Shown: positions 26,014 through 34,804, numbered from the stretch's first letter. The stretch: 64,000 nt of DNA from Streptomyces sp. DSM 15324 (GCF_001514285.1 NZ_KQ949023.1:1007139-1071138); one strand, 5' to 3'. Notes: generated by a model from the letters alone, not told the origin. Made by a program: numbers and translations.

Positions 26014-26037
26014 ATGGGGCTGTGGCAGGTGTTCTAC
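26014..26037 (+). pseudogene. Stranded 5' end of the DUF6578-like gene
   Basis: An ATG behind GGAAGGTGGGG, a strong ribosome binding site, encodes MGLWQVFY and then runs into the insertion sequence. Joined directly to the sequence right of the element it would read MGLWQVFY-EDWQMECCG, matching the start of the intact-looking gene at 27997. This places the original start codon here. Confidence 0.6.
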
Positions 26038-26057
26038 CTTTGATCTTGGCCAGTGCT

Positions 26058-26073
26058 CCGGCCTTCAGGCCGG
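26058..26073. repeat. Left-end hairpin of the IS605-type element
   Basis: CCGGCC-TTCA-GGCCGG, a perfect 6-bp stem with a four-base loop, 20 bases inside the left edge. HUH transposases of this family recognise subterminal imperfect hairpins of the single-stranded top strand. Confidence 0.7.
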
Positions 26074-26136
26074 ATGGTGAAGGCCATCTCGGAACTGCGC
26101 TGACCCGCGCATGAGTACGGGTCCGCAGTATCAAGC

Positions 26137-26568
26137 TCAGCCTGTGGGGCGCTTCTGCCGCTCGATGTACTGCTTCACGACGGTCAGGGGCGCTCCGCCG
26201 CAGCTTCCGGCGAAGTAGGAGCCGGACCAGAAATGGCCGCCCCACAGGTACCGGCGGACGTGCGCATCGTACTCCTTGCGTAGCAGCCGGGCGGAGACGC
26301 CTTTGAGGCTGTTGACGAGCTTGGAGAGTTGGACTTTCGGCGGGTAGTGCACGAGCAGATGCACGTGGTCCTCCTCGCCGTTGAACTCCTTCAGCTCGGC
26401 CTCGAAGTCCGCGCACACCTCTCGCATGATCTCTTCGCAGCGCATCAGCATGGCGTCGGTCATGGCCTTGCGCCGGTACTTCGTGACGAAAACCAAGTGG
26501 ACATGCAGGTTGTAGACGACATGGCGGCCAGTGCGTACATCGGGATTCGGATCCCATCGAGGTGACAT
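26137..26568 (-). CDS. tnpA: IS200/IS605-family transposase TnpA (Y1 HUH)
   Basis: 143 residues, full length for Y1 transposases. The HUH metal motif is HVH at residues 68-70 (EEDHVHLLVHYPP), and the catalytic tyrosine is Tyr134 in VVKQYIERQ. The middle segment KLVNSLKGVSARLLRKEY is the conserved DNA-recognition region. It performs single-strand excision and insertion of the element. Divergent from tnpB with only 23 bp between the starts, so both promoters must overlap. No frameshift or missing residue: it should be active. Confidence 0.95.
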   Translation of the reverse strand: MSPRWDPNPDVRTGRHVVYNLHVHLVFVTKYRRKAMTDAMLMRCEEIMREVCADFEAELKEFNGEEDHVHLLVHYPPKVQLSKLVNSLKGVSARLLRKEYDAHVRRYLWGGHFWSGSYFAGSCGGAPLTVVKQYIERQKRPTG

Positions 26569-26591
26569 GAACCAAATGATAGAGTGATCGC

Positions 26592-27938
26592 ATGACCTCG
26601 GAACTCGGCCTGGCGAAACGGCAGTTCGGGCACCGCGCCCGACTGGCGCTGTCCCCTGCCGAGACTCGTGTTCTGGACGACCAGGCGCATGCAGCCCGCA
26701 CCCTGTGGAACTGCCTGCACTCCTGGTGGACGATGCTGCCGAAAGAAAAGCGCAACCTGTCCGCCGCCGACGAGGCGATCCGGCAGGGCCGCAAGGATCT
26801 CGATTACCTCGGCAAGCTGCCCGCCCAGGCCGCGCAGGCCGTCTTGAAGACGTACTTCCAGAGCTGGAAGAACTGCTGGGACGGCCGGGCCGACGCCCCG
26901 AACTACAAGGGTCGCTTCCGCTCCGCGATGACGGTGGACATCCCCCAGGGACGGGACCTGCACATCGTCCGCGTGCACCGCCGGTGGGGCATGGTCAACA
27001 TCCCCAAGGTCGGCCGTGTCCGCTTCCGCTGGACCAAGGATCTTCCCGTGGGCAAGAAGGCTGACGCCGACAACCGGATCACCGGCGCCAGGCTGGTCAA
27101 GAATGCTTTGGGCTGGCACATCGCCTTCCGCGTGCAGGCATTGGAGGCCGAGCCCGAGCCGCACCAGGGGCCGGAAGTCGGCATCGACGCCGGAGTCAAC
27201 ATCCCCCTCGCCCTCTCGAACGGGGACCATCAGGACCACGGGCGTGCATCCCGCCTGCCGGACGGCACCGCCGACCGCGACAAGTGGCTGACGCCCAAGG
27301 AGAAGGCCAAGCTCCTCAACCTGGAGCGGCAGGCCGCGCACCAGAAGTCTTTCCGCAAGAGGGGGGAGAAGACCTCCCGCCGCTTGCAGCACACCTACGA
27401 CCAGATCAAGCAGCTCCGAGCAAAAGCCACGCGACGAGTCCTCGACTGGCAGCACCAGACCACCACCCACCTCGCCCGCACATACGGCACGGTCGTGGTC
27501 GAACAACTCAACATCCTCGGCATGACCAAAGCCCCCGCACCGAAGCCCGACCCCGACAACACGGACGAGTTCCTGCGCAACGGCGCCGCAGCGAAGGCCG
27601 GGCTCAACCGCTCCATCGCCCAGGAGGCGTGGGGCCGGACCGTGACGATGCTGACGTACAAGACCGCCCGCTTGGGCGGCCGGCTCGTCAAGGTCCCCGC
27701 CCCGCACACCTCCCAGCGATGCTCAGCCTGCGGCTTCATCACCCCCTGCAGCCGAGAGACCCAAGAGAAATTCGCGTGCAAGAACCCCGACTGCGGCTTC
27801 GTCGGCAATGCCGACTGGAACGCGGCCCGGAACATCTTGCACCTGCACCGGATCGGCCACGTCATCGTGGAGGTCCCGGCCGCCGGAAGGCGCGGTCGCA
27901 GGGCGGGTAAAACCGTCAAACCTGCCGCAGCAATGTAG
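26592..27938 (+). CDS. tnpB: TnpB RNA-guided nuclease / OrfB transposase accessory protein
   Basis: 448 residues. The split RuvC-like site is intact: Asp in GIDAGVN near residue 198, Glu in VVVEQLNI near 302 and Asp in GNADWNAARN near 407. The zinc finger is CSACGF...CKNPDCG near residues 377-402. TnpB proteins cleave DNA guided by an omega RNA made from the element's right end, promoting retention of the element. The N-terminal helix-turn-helix and a long coiled stretch (KEKAKLLNLERQAAHQKSF) are normal. The gene ends 46 bp before the right edge. Confidence 0.95.
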   Translation: MTSELGLAKRQFGHRARLALSPAETRVLDDQAHAARTLWNCLHSWWTMLPKEKRNLSAADEAIRQGRKDLDYLGKLPAQAAQAVLKTYFQSWKNCWDGRADAPNYKGRFRSAMTVDIPQGRDLHIVRVHRRWGMVNIPKVGRVRFRWTKDLPVGKKADADNRITGARLVKNALGWHIAFRVQALEAEPEPHQGPEVGIDAGVNIPLALSNGDHQDHGRASRLPDGTADRDKWLTPKEKAKLLNLERQAAHQKSFRKRGEKTSRRLQHTYDQIKQLRAKATRRVLDWQHQTTTHLARTYGTVVVEQLNILGMTKAPAPKPDPDNTDEFLRNGAAAKAGLNRSIAQEAWGRTVTMLTYKTARLGGRLVKVPAPHTSQRCSACGFITPCSRETQEKFACKNPDCGFVGNADWNAARNILHLHRIGHVIVEVPAAGRRGRRAGKTVKPAAAM

Positions 27939-27942
27939 GCAG

Positions 27943-28004
27943 GAATCCCCTTCCTGAGCTTGCGAAGGGAGGGGAGAACTTCAAGAGGACTGGCAGATGG
28001 AGTG
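27943..28004 (+). ncRNA. Putative TnpB omega RNA 3' hairpin and guide
   Basis: Just after tnpB, CCCCTTCC pairs with GGGAGGGG (27947-27954 with 27967-27974), followed by the element end TTCAA at 27984. In characterised TnpB systems the scaffold ends at the right edge and the flanking bases form the guide. Here the guide would begin GAGGACTGGCAGATGGAG, which is the 3' half of the interrupted gene. RNA limits are inferred, not seen. Confidence 0.45.
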
Positions 28005-28569
28005 CTGTGGCGAACCGTTCGCCGTGGGCGACGAGGTGAGCTGGCCGCTGCTGCTGCGGCCCTGCGGTGAGGTCCTCGGCGAAGGCTGGGACGAACACCT
28101 CACCGAGGTCTCAGGGCCGGTGGAGGACGTGCGGGACGACGAGTCCGGCGCGGGCGCGGTACGGGTGGTGCGCGAGGGGCCGACGACGGCGGTGCCGGTC
28201 GGTGACGCCTGTGACGAGCTGTCCCCCGGGGACCCGGTCCGCGTGGTCGGGCTGCTCGTCGTCAACGGGCACGGCGGCGGACCGCGGGTGACCGGCCGGG
28301 TGCGGGCCGTCCGGGTGGTCACCGAGGTGTACGAGGAGAATCCGCCCGGCTCGCGCACCTGGGAGCCGGTACCGGGGGAACGCGGGCTGCGTCCGGTGGA
28401 CCGCTGTCCGAAGTGGTTCGACGACGGGACACCGGACGAGCGGGGCCGGCGGCCCGCCGAGTCGGGCGTCCTCGCGACCCTTGAGATCCCCGATCCCGAT
28501 CCCGACCTGGGTGTCCGCGCCACCCCGGCGCAACTCCGTGACCGCTCCCGTTCCCGCCGGAGACAATGA
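27997..28569 (+). CDS. DUF6578-like protein, 5' end separated by the insertion sequence
   Basis: 190 residues from the ATG at 27997, only 12 bp right of the element. The N-terminus MECCGEPFAVGDEVSW begins abruptly; in-frame codons back to the element read EDWQ, and the lost start appears to survive at 26014. AGAGGA seven bases before this ATG could allow re-initiation, so a protein lacking about 12 residues may still be made. The conserved middle (GDPVRVVGLLVVNGHGG) is present; function unknown. Its stop overlaps the ATG of the SARP regulator (ATGA), so loss of expression could also affect that gene. Confidence 0.7.
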   Translation: MECCGEPFAVGDEVSWPLLLRPCGEVLGEGWDEHLTEVSGPVEDVRDDESGAGAVRVVREGPTTAVPVGDACDELSPGDPVRVVGLLVVNGHGGGPRVTGRVRAVRVVTEVYEENPPGSRTWEPVPGERGLRPVDRCPKWFDDGTPDERGRRPAESGVLATLEIPDPDPDLGVRATPAQLRDRSRSRRRQ

Positions 28570-31500
28570 ACCCCGTGCGCTACCGCATTCTCGGCACCAC
28601 CCAGGCATTCCGCCCCGACGGCACCCCCGTCGCCGTCGGCGGGGCGCGGCTGCGCGCGCTCCTGACCGTGCTGGCGTTGCGGGCCGGGCGGAGCGTGCCC
28701 GCGGCGCTGCTCGTGGAGGAGGTGTGGGCCGGGGATCCGCCCGCCGACGGACACGCCGCGCTCCAGGCCCTGGTCGGACGGCTGCGCCGGGCGCTGGGCG
28801 CGGGCGAGATCGTCTCCGGCGAGGGGGGCTACCGGCTCACCGCCGCCGCCGACGCCGTCGACCTGCACCGGTTCGAACGGCTCACCGCCGACGGCGTCCG
28901 CGCCCTCGCCGACGGCGACCCCGCCAGGGCGGCCGTCCTCCTCGACGACGCCCTCGCGCTCTGGCAGGACCCGCCCCTGGCGGACCTGCCCGACCGCACC
29001 ACGGAGGCCGCCCGCCTCCAGGCCCGCCGGCTGGACGCGGTGCGCGTCCGGCACACCGCCGCGCTCGCCCTCGGCCACGCCGAACGCTCGCTGCCCGAAC
29101 TCACCGCCCTGTGCGACGCCCACCCGCTGGACGAGCCGCTCCAGGCACTGCGGCTGCGCGCCCTGCGCGACGCCGGCCGCCCGGCCCAGGCCCTGGCGGC
29201 CTACGACGGTGTCCGCCGCCTCCTCACCGACCGCCTCGGCTCCGACCCGGGCCCGGAACTCCAGACCCTCCACGCGGAACTCCTCAACCCCCCGGCCCCC
29301 CGGCCGCCGTCCACCCAGAACGGGGGGCCCGGACCGGCCTCGGCCGCGCAGCCCCTGCATGGGGGTCCCGGGCCGGCCCCGGTCGCAGGGCCCCTGCATG
29401 GGGGGTACGGCGCCTCTTCGGCTGCGCAGGCTCCGCTAGGGGGTCCCGGGTCTGCTCAGGCCGCGCAGCCCCTGCTCGGGGGCGACGGCCAAGTCCCGGC
29501 CGCGCAGCCCTCGCACGGGGGCGACGGGTCGGCCGCGGCCGCGCAGGCCCTGCATGGGGGTCGCGGGGCCTCTTCGGCCGCTGGGCACCTGTACCGGGGT
29601 GCCGGGTCGGCTCAGGCCGCGCAGCCCTCGCTCGGGGGCGACAGCCGAGCCCCGTCCGTACAGCCCCCGCATGGGGGCCACGGGCCGGCGGCGGCCGCGC
29701 AGCCCCTCCTGCATGGGGGGCACGGGGCCTCTTCGGCAGTAGGGCACCCGCACGGGGGTGCCGGGTCTGCTCAGGCCGCGCAGCCCCTGCTCGGGGGCGA
29801 CGGCCAAGTCCCGGCCGCGCAGCCCCCGCACGGGGGCCACGGGCCGGCCGCGTCCGCACAGCCCCCGCACGGGGGCCACGGCGCCTCTTCGGTCGTACAG
29901 CCCGCGCACGAGGGCTACGACCCCACCCCCTCCACCTGGCCCGCGGACCCGGGCTACGACCCCACCCCCGCCACCCGGCCCGCGGACCCGGGCCACGGCA
30001 CCACCCCGGCCGCCCGGCCCCCGCTCCCGGACGGCCCGCCCACCCCGGACGGCTCCCGCCCGCCTGCGGCACAGCCGCCCGTCGGGCCACCCATGACCAA
30101 CGGTGCCGCCGGTCCGACCGAGTCTCGGCTCCCCGCCGGGCCACCGGTATCGAACGGTGTCGCCGGTCCGACCGAGGCCCAGCCGCCCGCCGGCCCCCAT
30201 AGCGCCCCCTGGCCCCGGCCTCACCCGCCCGCCGGCCCCCACAGCGCCCCCGCGCCCCCGCCCGTCGGCCCGCCCGCTGCGGGCGTCTTCCCGGCCAGCA
30301 CCGGCACCGGCGCCGCCGCCGTCGCGGGAGACGGGAAGCTCTCCTCGGTGCCCCTCGCGCCCCCGGGCCGTTCGCCCGGACTCACCGCGCCGCCCCCCGG
30401 CAACCTCCGTGCCCGTCTCACCTCCTTCGTCGGCCGGGAGGGGGACATCGACGCCATCCGGGGGGACCTCGTGGAGGCGCGGCTCGTCACGCTGCTCGGG
30501 CCGGGCGGCGCGGGGAAGACGCGGCTGTCGCAGGAGGCCGCCGAGGGTGTGCGGGACATCGCGCGCGACGGCGTCTGGCTGGCGGAGCTCGCCCCCGTCG
30601 CCGACCCGGACGCCGTACCGCAGGCCGTGCTGACCGCCGTCGGCGCGCGGGAGACCGTGATGTACGCCGCCGGCGCGGAGGAGATGCGCGCGGTCGCCGA
30701 GCGCATGGACGACCCGGTGGAGCGGCTGGTCGAGCACTGCGCCCGGCGCCGCATGCTGATCGTCCTCGACAACTGCGAGCACGTCGTCGAGGCGGCCGCC
30801 CGTCTCGTCGAGGAACTCCTCGTCCGCTGCCCGGGCGTGACCGTCCTCGCCACCAGCCGGGAACCCCTCGGCGTCCCGGGCGAGTTGCTGCGCCCCGTGG
30901 AGCCGCTGCCGGAGCCCGTCGCGCTGCGGCTGTTCGCCGACCGGGGCGCCGCCGCCCGCCCCGGCTTCCGGATCGCGGACGATCCCGAGGCCTGCGCCGA
31001 GATCTGCCGCCGGCTCGACGGCCTGCCCCTCGCCATCGAACTCGCCGCCGCCCGGCTGCGCATGCTCACCCCGCGCCGGATAGCCGACCGCCTCGACGAC
31101 CGCTTCCGGCTGCTCACCTCGGGCAGCCGTACCGTCCTGCCCCGCCAGCAGACCCTGCGGGCGGTCGTGGACTGGTCCTGGGACCTGCTGGACGAGGAGG
31201 AGCGCGAGGTCCTCGCCCGGCTGTCGGTGTTCGCCCGCGGCTGCGACCTGGCCGCCGTCGAGGCCGTGTGCGGGCCCGCCGCGCGCGACGCGCTCTCCTG
31301 CCTCGCCTCCCTCGTCGACAAGTCCCTCGTGGTCGCGGCGCCGGGCCCGGACGGCGAGATGCGCTACCGGCTCCTGGAGACCGTCGCCGAGTACGCCGCC
31401 GAGCGGCTCGACGAGACCGGTCGGCGTCACGAGGCCGAGTGGGCGCATCTGACGTACTACCGCGAACTCGCCCGCACCACCGAGCCCTCGCTGCGCGGCC

Positions 31501-32906
31501 CGCGCCAGCAGGCGGCCGTCGCGCTCTTCCAGCTCGAGTACGAGAACCTGCGCACCGCGCTGAGCCGCGCCGTCGCCGCCCGCGACGAGCAGGAGGCCCT
31601 CTCCCTCTCCCTCTCCCTCTCCTGGTACTGGCAGATGCGGGACCTGCGGATCGAGGCCCGTACCTGGTGCGGCGCGGTCATGGCGCTCGGCCCCGACCCC
31701 TTCGCCGAGCCCGTCCGCCCCGCCGCCGCGGTCCTCAGGCCGGTCATCGAGACGCCGCCACCGCTGTCCGGCGAGGTCCTCGCGGAGGCCCGGCGCGGGG
31801 TCCACCTCGTCCATCTCGCCTGTATGGAGACCGAGCTGGACGCCTGGAACACCCCGGAGGCCCGGCGCAAGCTGCGGATCGTCAGCGAGACCTACGCCCC
31901 CGGGCTGCCGCAGACCTGCCGCCCGCCGGGCCTGCTCTGGTTCTACGCCGTGATGATGACCGGGGACATGGACCGCATCCGCGTCATCCTCGACGCCAAC
32001 GTCGCGACCTGCCGCACCACCCCGGGCTTCGAGTGGGAGCTCGCCACCACGCTGCAACTGCGGGCCAACCTCCTCGCCAACCGCGCCGACTGGGCCGGCG
32101 CCGCCGGCCGGGACGCCGACGAGGCCCTGGAGGTCTTCCGCCGGCTGGGCGACGCCTGGGGCGCGGGCGAGGCCCTCTCGGCGCGCGCCGAGGCCCGTGA
32201 GCGCACGGGCGACTACCGGGGCGCCGCGGCCGACTACGAGGAGGCCCGGCGCCAGGCCGAGCGGCTCGGCGCCCGCCACCAGTCGGCGGTCCTCGGCGCC
32301 CGGCTGGGCAGCGCGCTGATCGAGGCGGGTGAGGAGGAGCGCGGCGAGCGCCTGCTGCGCGAGGTCGTCGAGGCCACGGCCGACGGCCACAACGAGGCCA
32401 TGCCCGCGGCCCGGCTCTTCCTGGCCTCGTACCTCGGGCTGACCGGCCGCGAGGCCGAGGCCCGGGAACAGCTGCGGCTGCTGCGCGAGACGTTCAGCCA
32501 GGCGCACTTCGTGGTCTTCGACGCCTTCATCCTGGGCGCGGAGGCCTGGGTGGACGTGGTCGACGGCCGGTACGCGCCGGCCCTGGTCTCCGTCCGCAGG
32601 GCCATGGAGCACGCGGCCGACCCGCTGGCCATGAACGTCGCCCCGCACATGCGCAGCTTCTACCTGGCCATCGGGGCCTACGCCCTGGCCTGCGTCGAGG
32701 GCGGCGCCCGCGCCCGGGACGCCGCCCGGTGTCTCGGCGGTGCGGCGGCCCTGCTGCCCCCGGGCCATGTCGCGGTCCGCCTGGAGCGCGAGACGGTCGC
32801 CCGGGCCACTGCCGCCGCCCGGGCCGTACTCGGCGACGCGGCGTTCGAGGCCGCGTACGCCGAGGGCGGCGCCCTCTCCTACGAGGAGGCCGCCGCCCTG
32901 GTCTGA
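28566..32906 (+). CDS. AfsR/SARP-family regulator with repeat linker, NB-ARC and TPR domains
   Basis: 1446 residues, large for the family. Order: OmpR-type winged-helix DNA-binding domain (about 1-95), BTAD domain (about 100-245), an 18-unit repeat linker (about 252-488), a Pro-rich stretch to about 615, then an NB-ARC/STAND ATPase with Walker A LLGPGGAGKTRLS near 645 and LIVLDNCEH near 735. Winged-helix and TPR-like repeats run to the C-terminus. SARP regulators bind 11-bp-phased direct heptamers and activate secondary metabolism. It is coupled to the DUF6578-like gene and convergent with the ABC exporter genes, upstream of which such repeats occur. Confidence 0.9.
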   Translation: MNPVRYRILGTTQAFRPDGTPVAVGGARLRALLTVLALRAGRSVPAALLVEEVWAGDPPADGHAALQALVGRLRRALGAGEIVSGEGGYRLTAAADAVDLHRFERLTADGVRALADGDPARAAVLLDDALALWQDPPLADLPDRTTEAARLQARRLDAVRVRHTAALALGHAERSLPELTALCDAHPLDEPLQALRLRALRDAGRPAQALAAYDGVRRLLTDRLGSDPGPELQTLHAELLNPPAPRPPSTQNGGPGPASAAQPLHGGPGPAPVAGPLHGGYGASSAAQAPLGGPGSAQAAQPLLGGDGQVPAAQPSHGGDGSAAAAQALHGGRGASSAAGHLYRGAGSAQAAQPSLGGDSRAPSVQPPHGGHGPAAAAQPLLHGGHGASSAVGHPHGGAGSAQAAQPLLGGDGQVPAAQPPHGGHGPAASAQPPHGGHGASSVVQPAHEGYDPTPSTWPADPGYDPTPATRPADPGHGTTPAARPPLPDGPPTPDGSRPPAAQPPVGPPMTNGAAGPTESRLPAGPPVSNGVAGPTEAQPPAGPHSAPWPRPHPPAGPHSAPAPPPVGPPAAGVFPASTGTGAAAVAGDGKLSSVPLAPPGRSPGLTAPPPGNLRARLTSFVGREGDIDAIRGDLVEARLVTLLGPGGAGKTRLSQEAAEGVRDIARDGVWLAELAPVADPDAVPQAVLTAVGARETVMYAAGAEEMRAVAERMDDPVERLVEHCARRRMLIVLDNCEHVVEAAARLVEELLVRCPGVTVLATSREPLGVPGELLRPVEPLPEPVALRLFADRGAAARPGFRIADDPEACAEICRRLDGLPLAIELAAARLRMLTPRRIADRLDDRFRLLTSGSRTVLPRQQTLRAVVDWSWDLLDEEEREVLARLSVFARGCDLAAVEAVCGPAARDALSCLASLVDKSLVVAAPGPDGEMRYRLLETVAEYAAERLDETGRRHEAEWAHLTYYRELARTTEPSLRGPRQQAAVALFQLEYENLRTALSRAVAARDEQEALSLSLSLSWYWQMRDLRIEARTWCGAVMALGPDPFAEPVRPAAAVLRPVIETPPPLSGEVLAEARRGVHLVHLACMETELDAWNTPEARRKLRIVSETYAPGLPQTCRPPGLLWFYAVMMTGDMDRIRVILDANVATCRTTPGFEWELATTLQLRANLLANRADWAGAAGRDADEALEVFRRLGDAWGAGEALSARAEARERTGDYRGAAADYEEARRQAERLGARHQSAVLGARLGSALIEAGEEERGERLLREVVEATADGHNEAMPAARLFLASYLGLTGREAEAREQLRLLRETFSQAHFVVFDAFILGAEAWVDVVDGRYAPALVSVRRAMEHAADPLAMNVAPHMRSFYLAIGAYALACVEGGARARDAARCLGGAAALLPPGHVAVRLERETVARATAAARAVLGDAAFEAAYAEGGALSYEEAAALV
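29323..30030. repeat. 39-bp coding minisatellite inside the SARP regulator
   Basis: Eighteen consecutive units of 39 bp encode 13-residue blocks of the type GG-x-G-xxx-AAQP-x-H (one block has 14 residues). A higher-order order is visible: blocks containing GPAA, GASS, GSAQ and GQVP recur in that sequence about three times, a 156-bp super-repeat. The last three blocks drift to YDPTP-type. The repeat keeps several other frames open, which produces long spurious frames on both strands. Confidence 0.9.
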
Positions 32907-32945
32907 GGGCCCCGCAGGACCCGGCTCGGCACCGAAGGGCCCGGC

Positions 32946-33782
32946 TCAGCTCTTGGTGCGGAACGTGCGGATGGCGACCGGCGCCATCACCGCCGTCAGC
33001 CCGACCGACCAGGCCAGCGTCACCCACAGGCCGTGGGCGACCGGACCGCCCACCATCAGCCCGCGGGCCGCGTCCGCCAGCGAGGACAGGGGGTTGTATG
33101 CGGTGAAGGTCTGCAGCCAGCCCGGCATCGAGGCGGTCGGCGCGAAGATCGACGAGCCGAACTGGAGCGGCATCAGCACCAGGAAGCCCATCGCCTGCAC
33201 CGACTGGGCGCTCTTCATGACCACGCCGAGGGTGAGGAACACCCACATCAGCGCCGAGCCGAACACCGTGGCCAGCCCCACGGCCGCGAACAGCCCCGGC
33301 CAGTGCGTGATGTCGAAGCCCACCAGCACGGCCACGACCATGAGGATCACGCAGGCGACCAGCATGCGCATCAGCTCGACCACGATCTTGGCGAACAGCA
33401 CCGACCCCCGGCCGATCGGCAGCGACCGGAAGCGGTCCATGACCCCGGAGTTGAAGTCCGTGTTGAAGCCGGTGCCCACGCCCTGGGCCATGTTCATCCC
33501 CATCATGGCGAGCAGACCGGGGATGACGTACTGGACGTAGCGCTCCTGTCCGCCGCCCAGCGACTGCCCGATGGACCCGCCGAAGACGTACACGAACAGC
33601 AGGGTGAAGATCACCGGGAACAGGATGGCGTCGAACATCGACTCCGGGTCCTGCCTGATCCACAGCAGATTGCGGCGGATGAGGGCACCGGTGTGCCGCA
33701 GATGGCTGCGCAGCGGGATCCGCGCGTCCGCCGCGCCCTTGATCTCGACGGCGGTGGGGGTGGCGGTGGCGGTGGCGCTCAT
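32946..33782 (-). CDS. ABC-2 type drug-export permease (DrrB-like)
   Basis: 278 residues from the ATG at 33782, which overlaps the ATPase stop (ATGA). Six membrane helices in ABC-2 arrangement: SMFDAILFPVIFTLLFVYVFGG at about residue 48, then MNMAQGVGTGFNTDFNSGVMDRFRSLPI, the conserved cytoplasmic coupling segment of DrrB/ABC2_membrane proteins. With the adjacent ATPase it should export a drug or metabolite. It ends 40 bp from the convergent SARP gene. Confidence 0.9.
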   Translation of the reverse strand: MSATATATPTAVEIKGAADARIPLRSHLRHTGALIRRNLLWIRQDPESMFDAILFPVIFTLLFVYVFGGSIGQSLGGGQERYVQYVIPGLLAMMGMNMAQGVGTGFNTDFNSGVMDRFRSLPIGRGSVLFAKIVVELMRMLVACVILMVVAVLVGFDITHWPGLFAAVGLATVFGSALMWVFLTLGVVMKSAQSVQAMGFLVLMPLQFGSSIFAPTASMPGWLQTFTAYNPLSSLADAARGLMVGGPVAHGLWVTLAWSVGLTAVMAPVAIRTFRTKS

Positions 33783-34804
33783 ACGGCGACCTCCTCGCGG
33801 TCGGCGGCGGGCACGGCGTCCTGCACGGCACCGGCGCGGTGGCCGGTGAGGGAGAGGAACACCTCGTCGAGGCTGGGCAGTTCGGTGGTGACGGAGGAGA
33901 GGGTGACGCCGCGCGCGGTGACCGCGCCGACGACGGCGGTGAGCTGCTCGTCGCTGAGCACCGGCACCAGCAGCGAGCCGCGTTCGGTGTCCACGACGGT
34001 GCCGGCGAGGCCGGTGACGCCGAGCTCGTCGATCCAGCCGGCCAGCGGGCGCAGCTGGAGCGGATCGGCGGGCCGGATGCGCAGGGTGCGTCCGCCGACC
34101 TTCGCCTTCAGGTCCTCGATCTCGCCGCCCGCGATGACCCGGCCCCGGTCCACCACGGTCAGCTCGGAGGCCAGCTGCTCGGCCTCCTCCATGTACTGGG
34201 TGGTCAGCACCACGGTCACGCCGTCCCCGACCATCGTCTTGACCTCGTCCCACACCTCGTTGCGGGTGCGCGGGTCGAGCCCGGTGGTCGGTTCGTCCAG
34301 GAAGAGCACGGTGGGCCGGCCGATCATGGACGCGGCGAGGTCCAGCCGCCGCCGCATACCGCCGGAGTACGTCCCCGCCGGCCGCCGTGCGGCCTCGGTC
34401 AGCGAGAACCGCTCCAGCAGTTCGTCGGCGCGGGCCCGTGCGTCCTTGCGGGACAGGTCGAGCAGCCGCCCGATCATGTACAGGTTCTCCCAGCCGGGGA
34501 GCTTCTCGTCCACGGAGGCGTACTGCCCCGTGAGGCCGATGACCCGGCGCAGCTGCCGCGGCTGGCGTACGACGTCGTAGCCGGCGACGGTCGCCTGCCC
34601 CGCGTCGGCGGCGAGCAGCGTGCACAGGATCCGCACCAGGGTGGTCTTGCCGGCGCCGTTCGGCCCCAGCACCCCCATCACGGTGCCCTCGCGCACATCC
34701 AGGTCCACCCCGTCCAGCGCCTTGGTCTCGCCATAGTGCTTGACCAGTCCCCGGACGGTCACGGCGCTGCCGGCGCCACCGGGGTTCGTGTCGATTCGCG
34801 TCAT
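33779..34804 (-). CDS. Daunorubicin-resistance-type ABC ATPase (DrrA-like)
   Basis: 341 residues from the ATG at 34804 (MTRIDTNPG); earlier in-frame GTG/ATG codons lie inside the regulatory repeats. Walker A GPNGAGKTT near residue 49, ABC signature YSGGMRRRLDLA near 147, Walker B VLFLDEPTTGLDPRTR near 167 and the DrrA-family C-terminal domain ending EVFLSLTGH are all intact. It powers the DrrB-like permease. Likely regulated through the heptamer repeats immediately upstream. Close homologues confer self-resistance to antibiotics, but no matching antibiotic cluster is in this window. Confidence 0.92.
   Translation of the reverse strand: MTRIDTNPGGAGSAVTVRGLVKHYGETKALDGVDLDVREGTVMGVLGPNGAGKTTLVRILCTLLAADAGQATVAGYDVVRQPRQLRRVIGLTGQYASVDEKLPGWENLYMIGRLLDLSRKDARARADELLERFSLTEAARRPAGTYSGGMRRRLDLAASMIGRPTVLFLDEPTTGLDPRTRNEVWDEVKTMVGDGVTVVLTTQYMEEAEQLASELTVVDRGRVIAGGEIEDLKAKVGGRTLRIRPADPLQLRPLAGWIDELGVTGLAGTVVDTERGSLLVPVLSDEQLTAVVGAVTARGVTLSSVTTELPSLDEVFLSLTGHRAGAVQDAVPAADREEVAV

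Larger units (their letters stand above)
26038..27984. mobile_element. IS605-type insertion sequence with divergent tnpA and tnpB
   Basis: Complete element of about 1.95 kb, with HUH transposase tnpA on the minus strand and tnpB on the plus strand. The left end carries a 6-bp hairpin (26058-26073); the right end carries an 8-bp hairpin (27947-27974) and finishes TTCAA. The right boundary at 27984 and a left boundary at 26037/26038 restore one open frame in the host gene. A boundary after the pentamer TTGAT (26040-26044) is the alternative. No target duplication is seen, as expected for this family. Confidence 0.85.

Noticed and set aside
29436..32768. A 1110-codon open frame on the minus strand across the SARP gene
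   Set aside because: It is kept open by GC bias and the 39-bp repeats; its translation is low-complexity, while the plus strand gives recognisable winged-helix, BTAD, NB-ARC and TPR domains.
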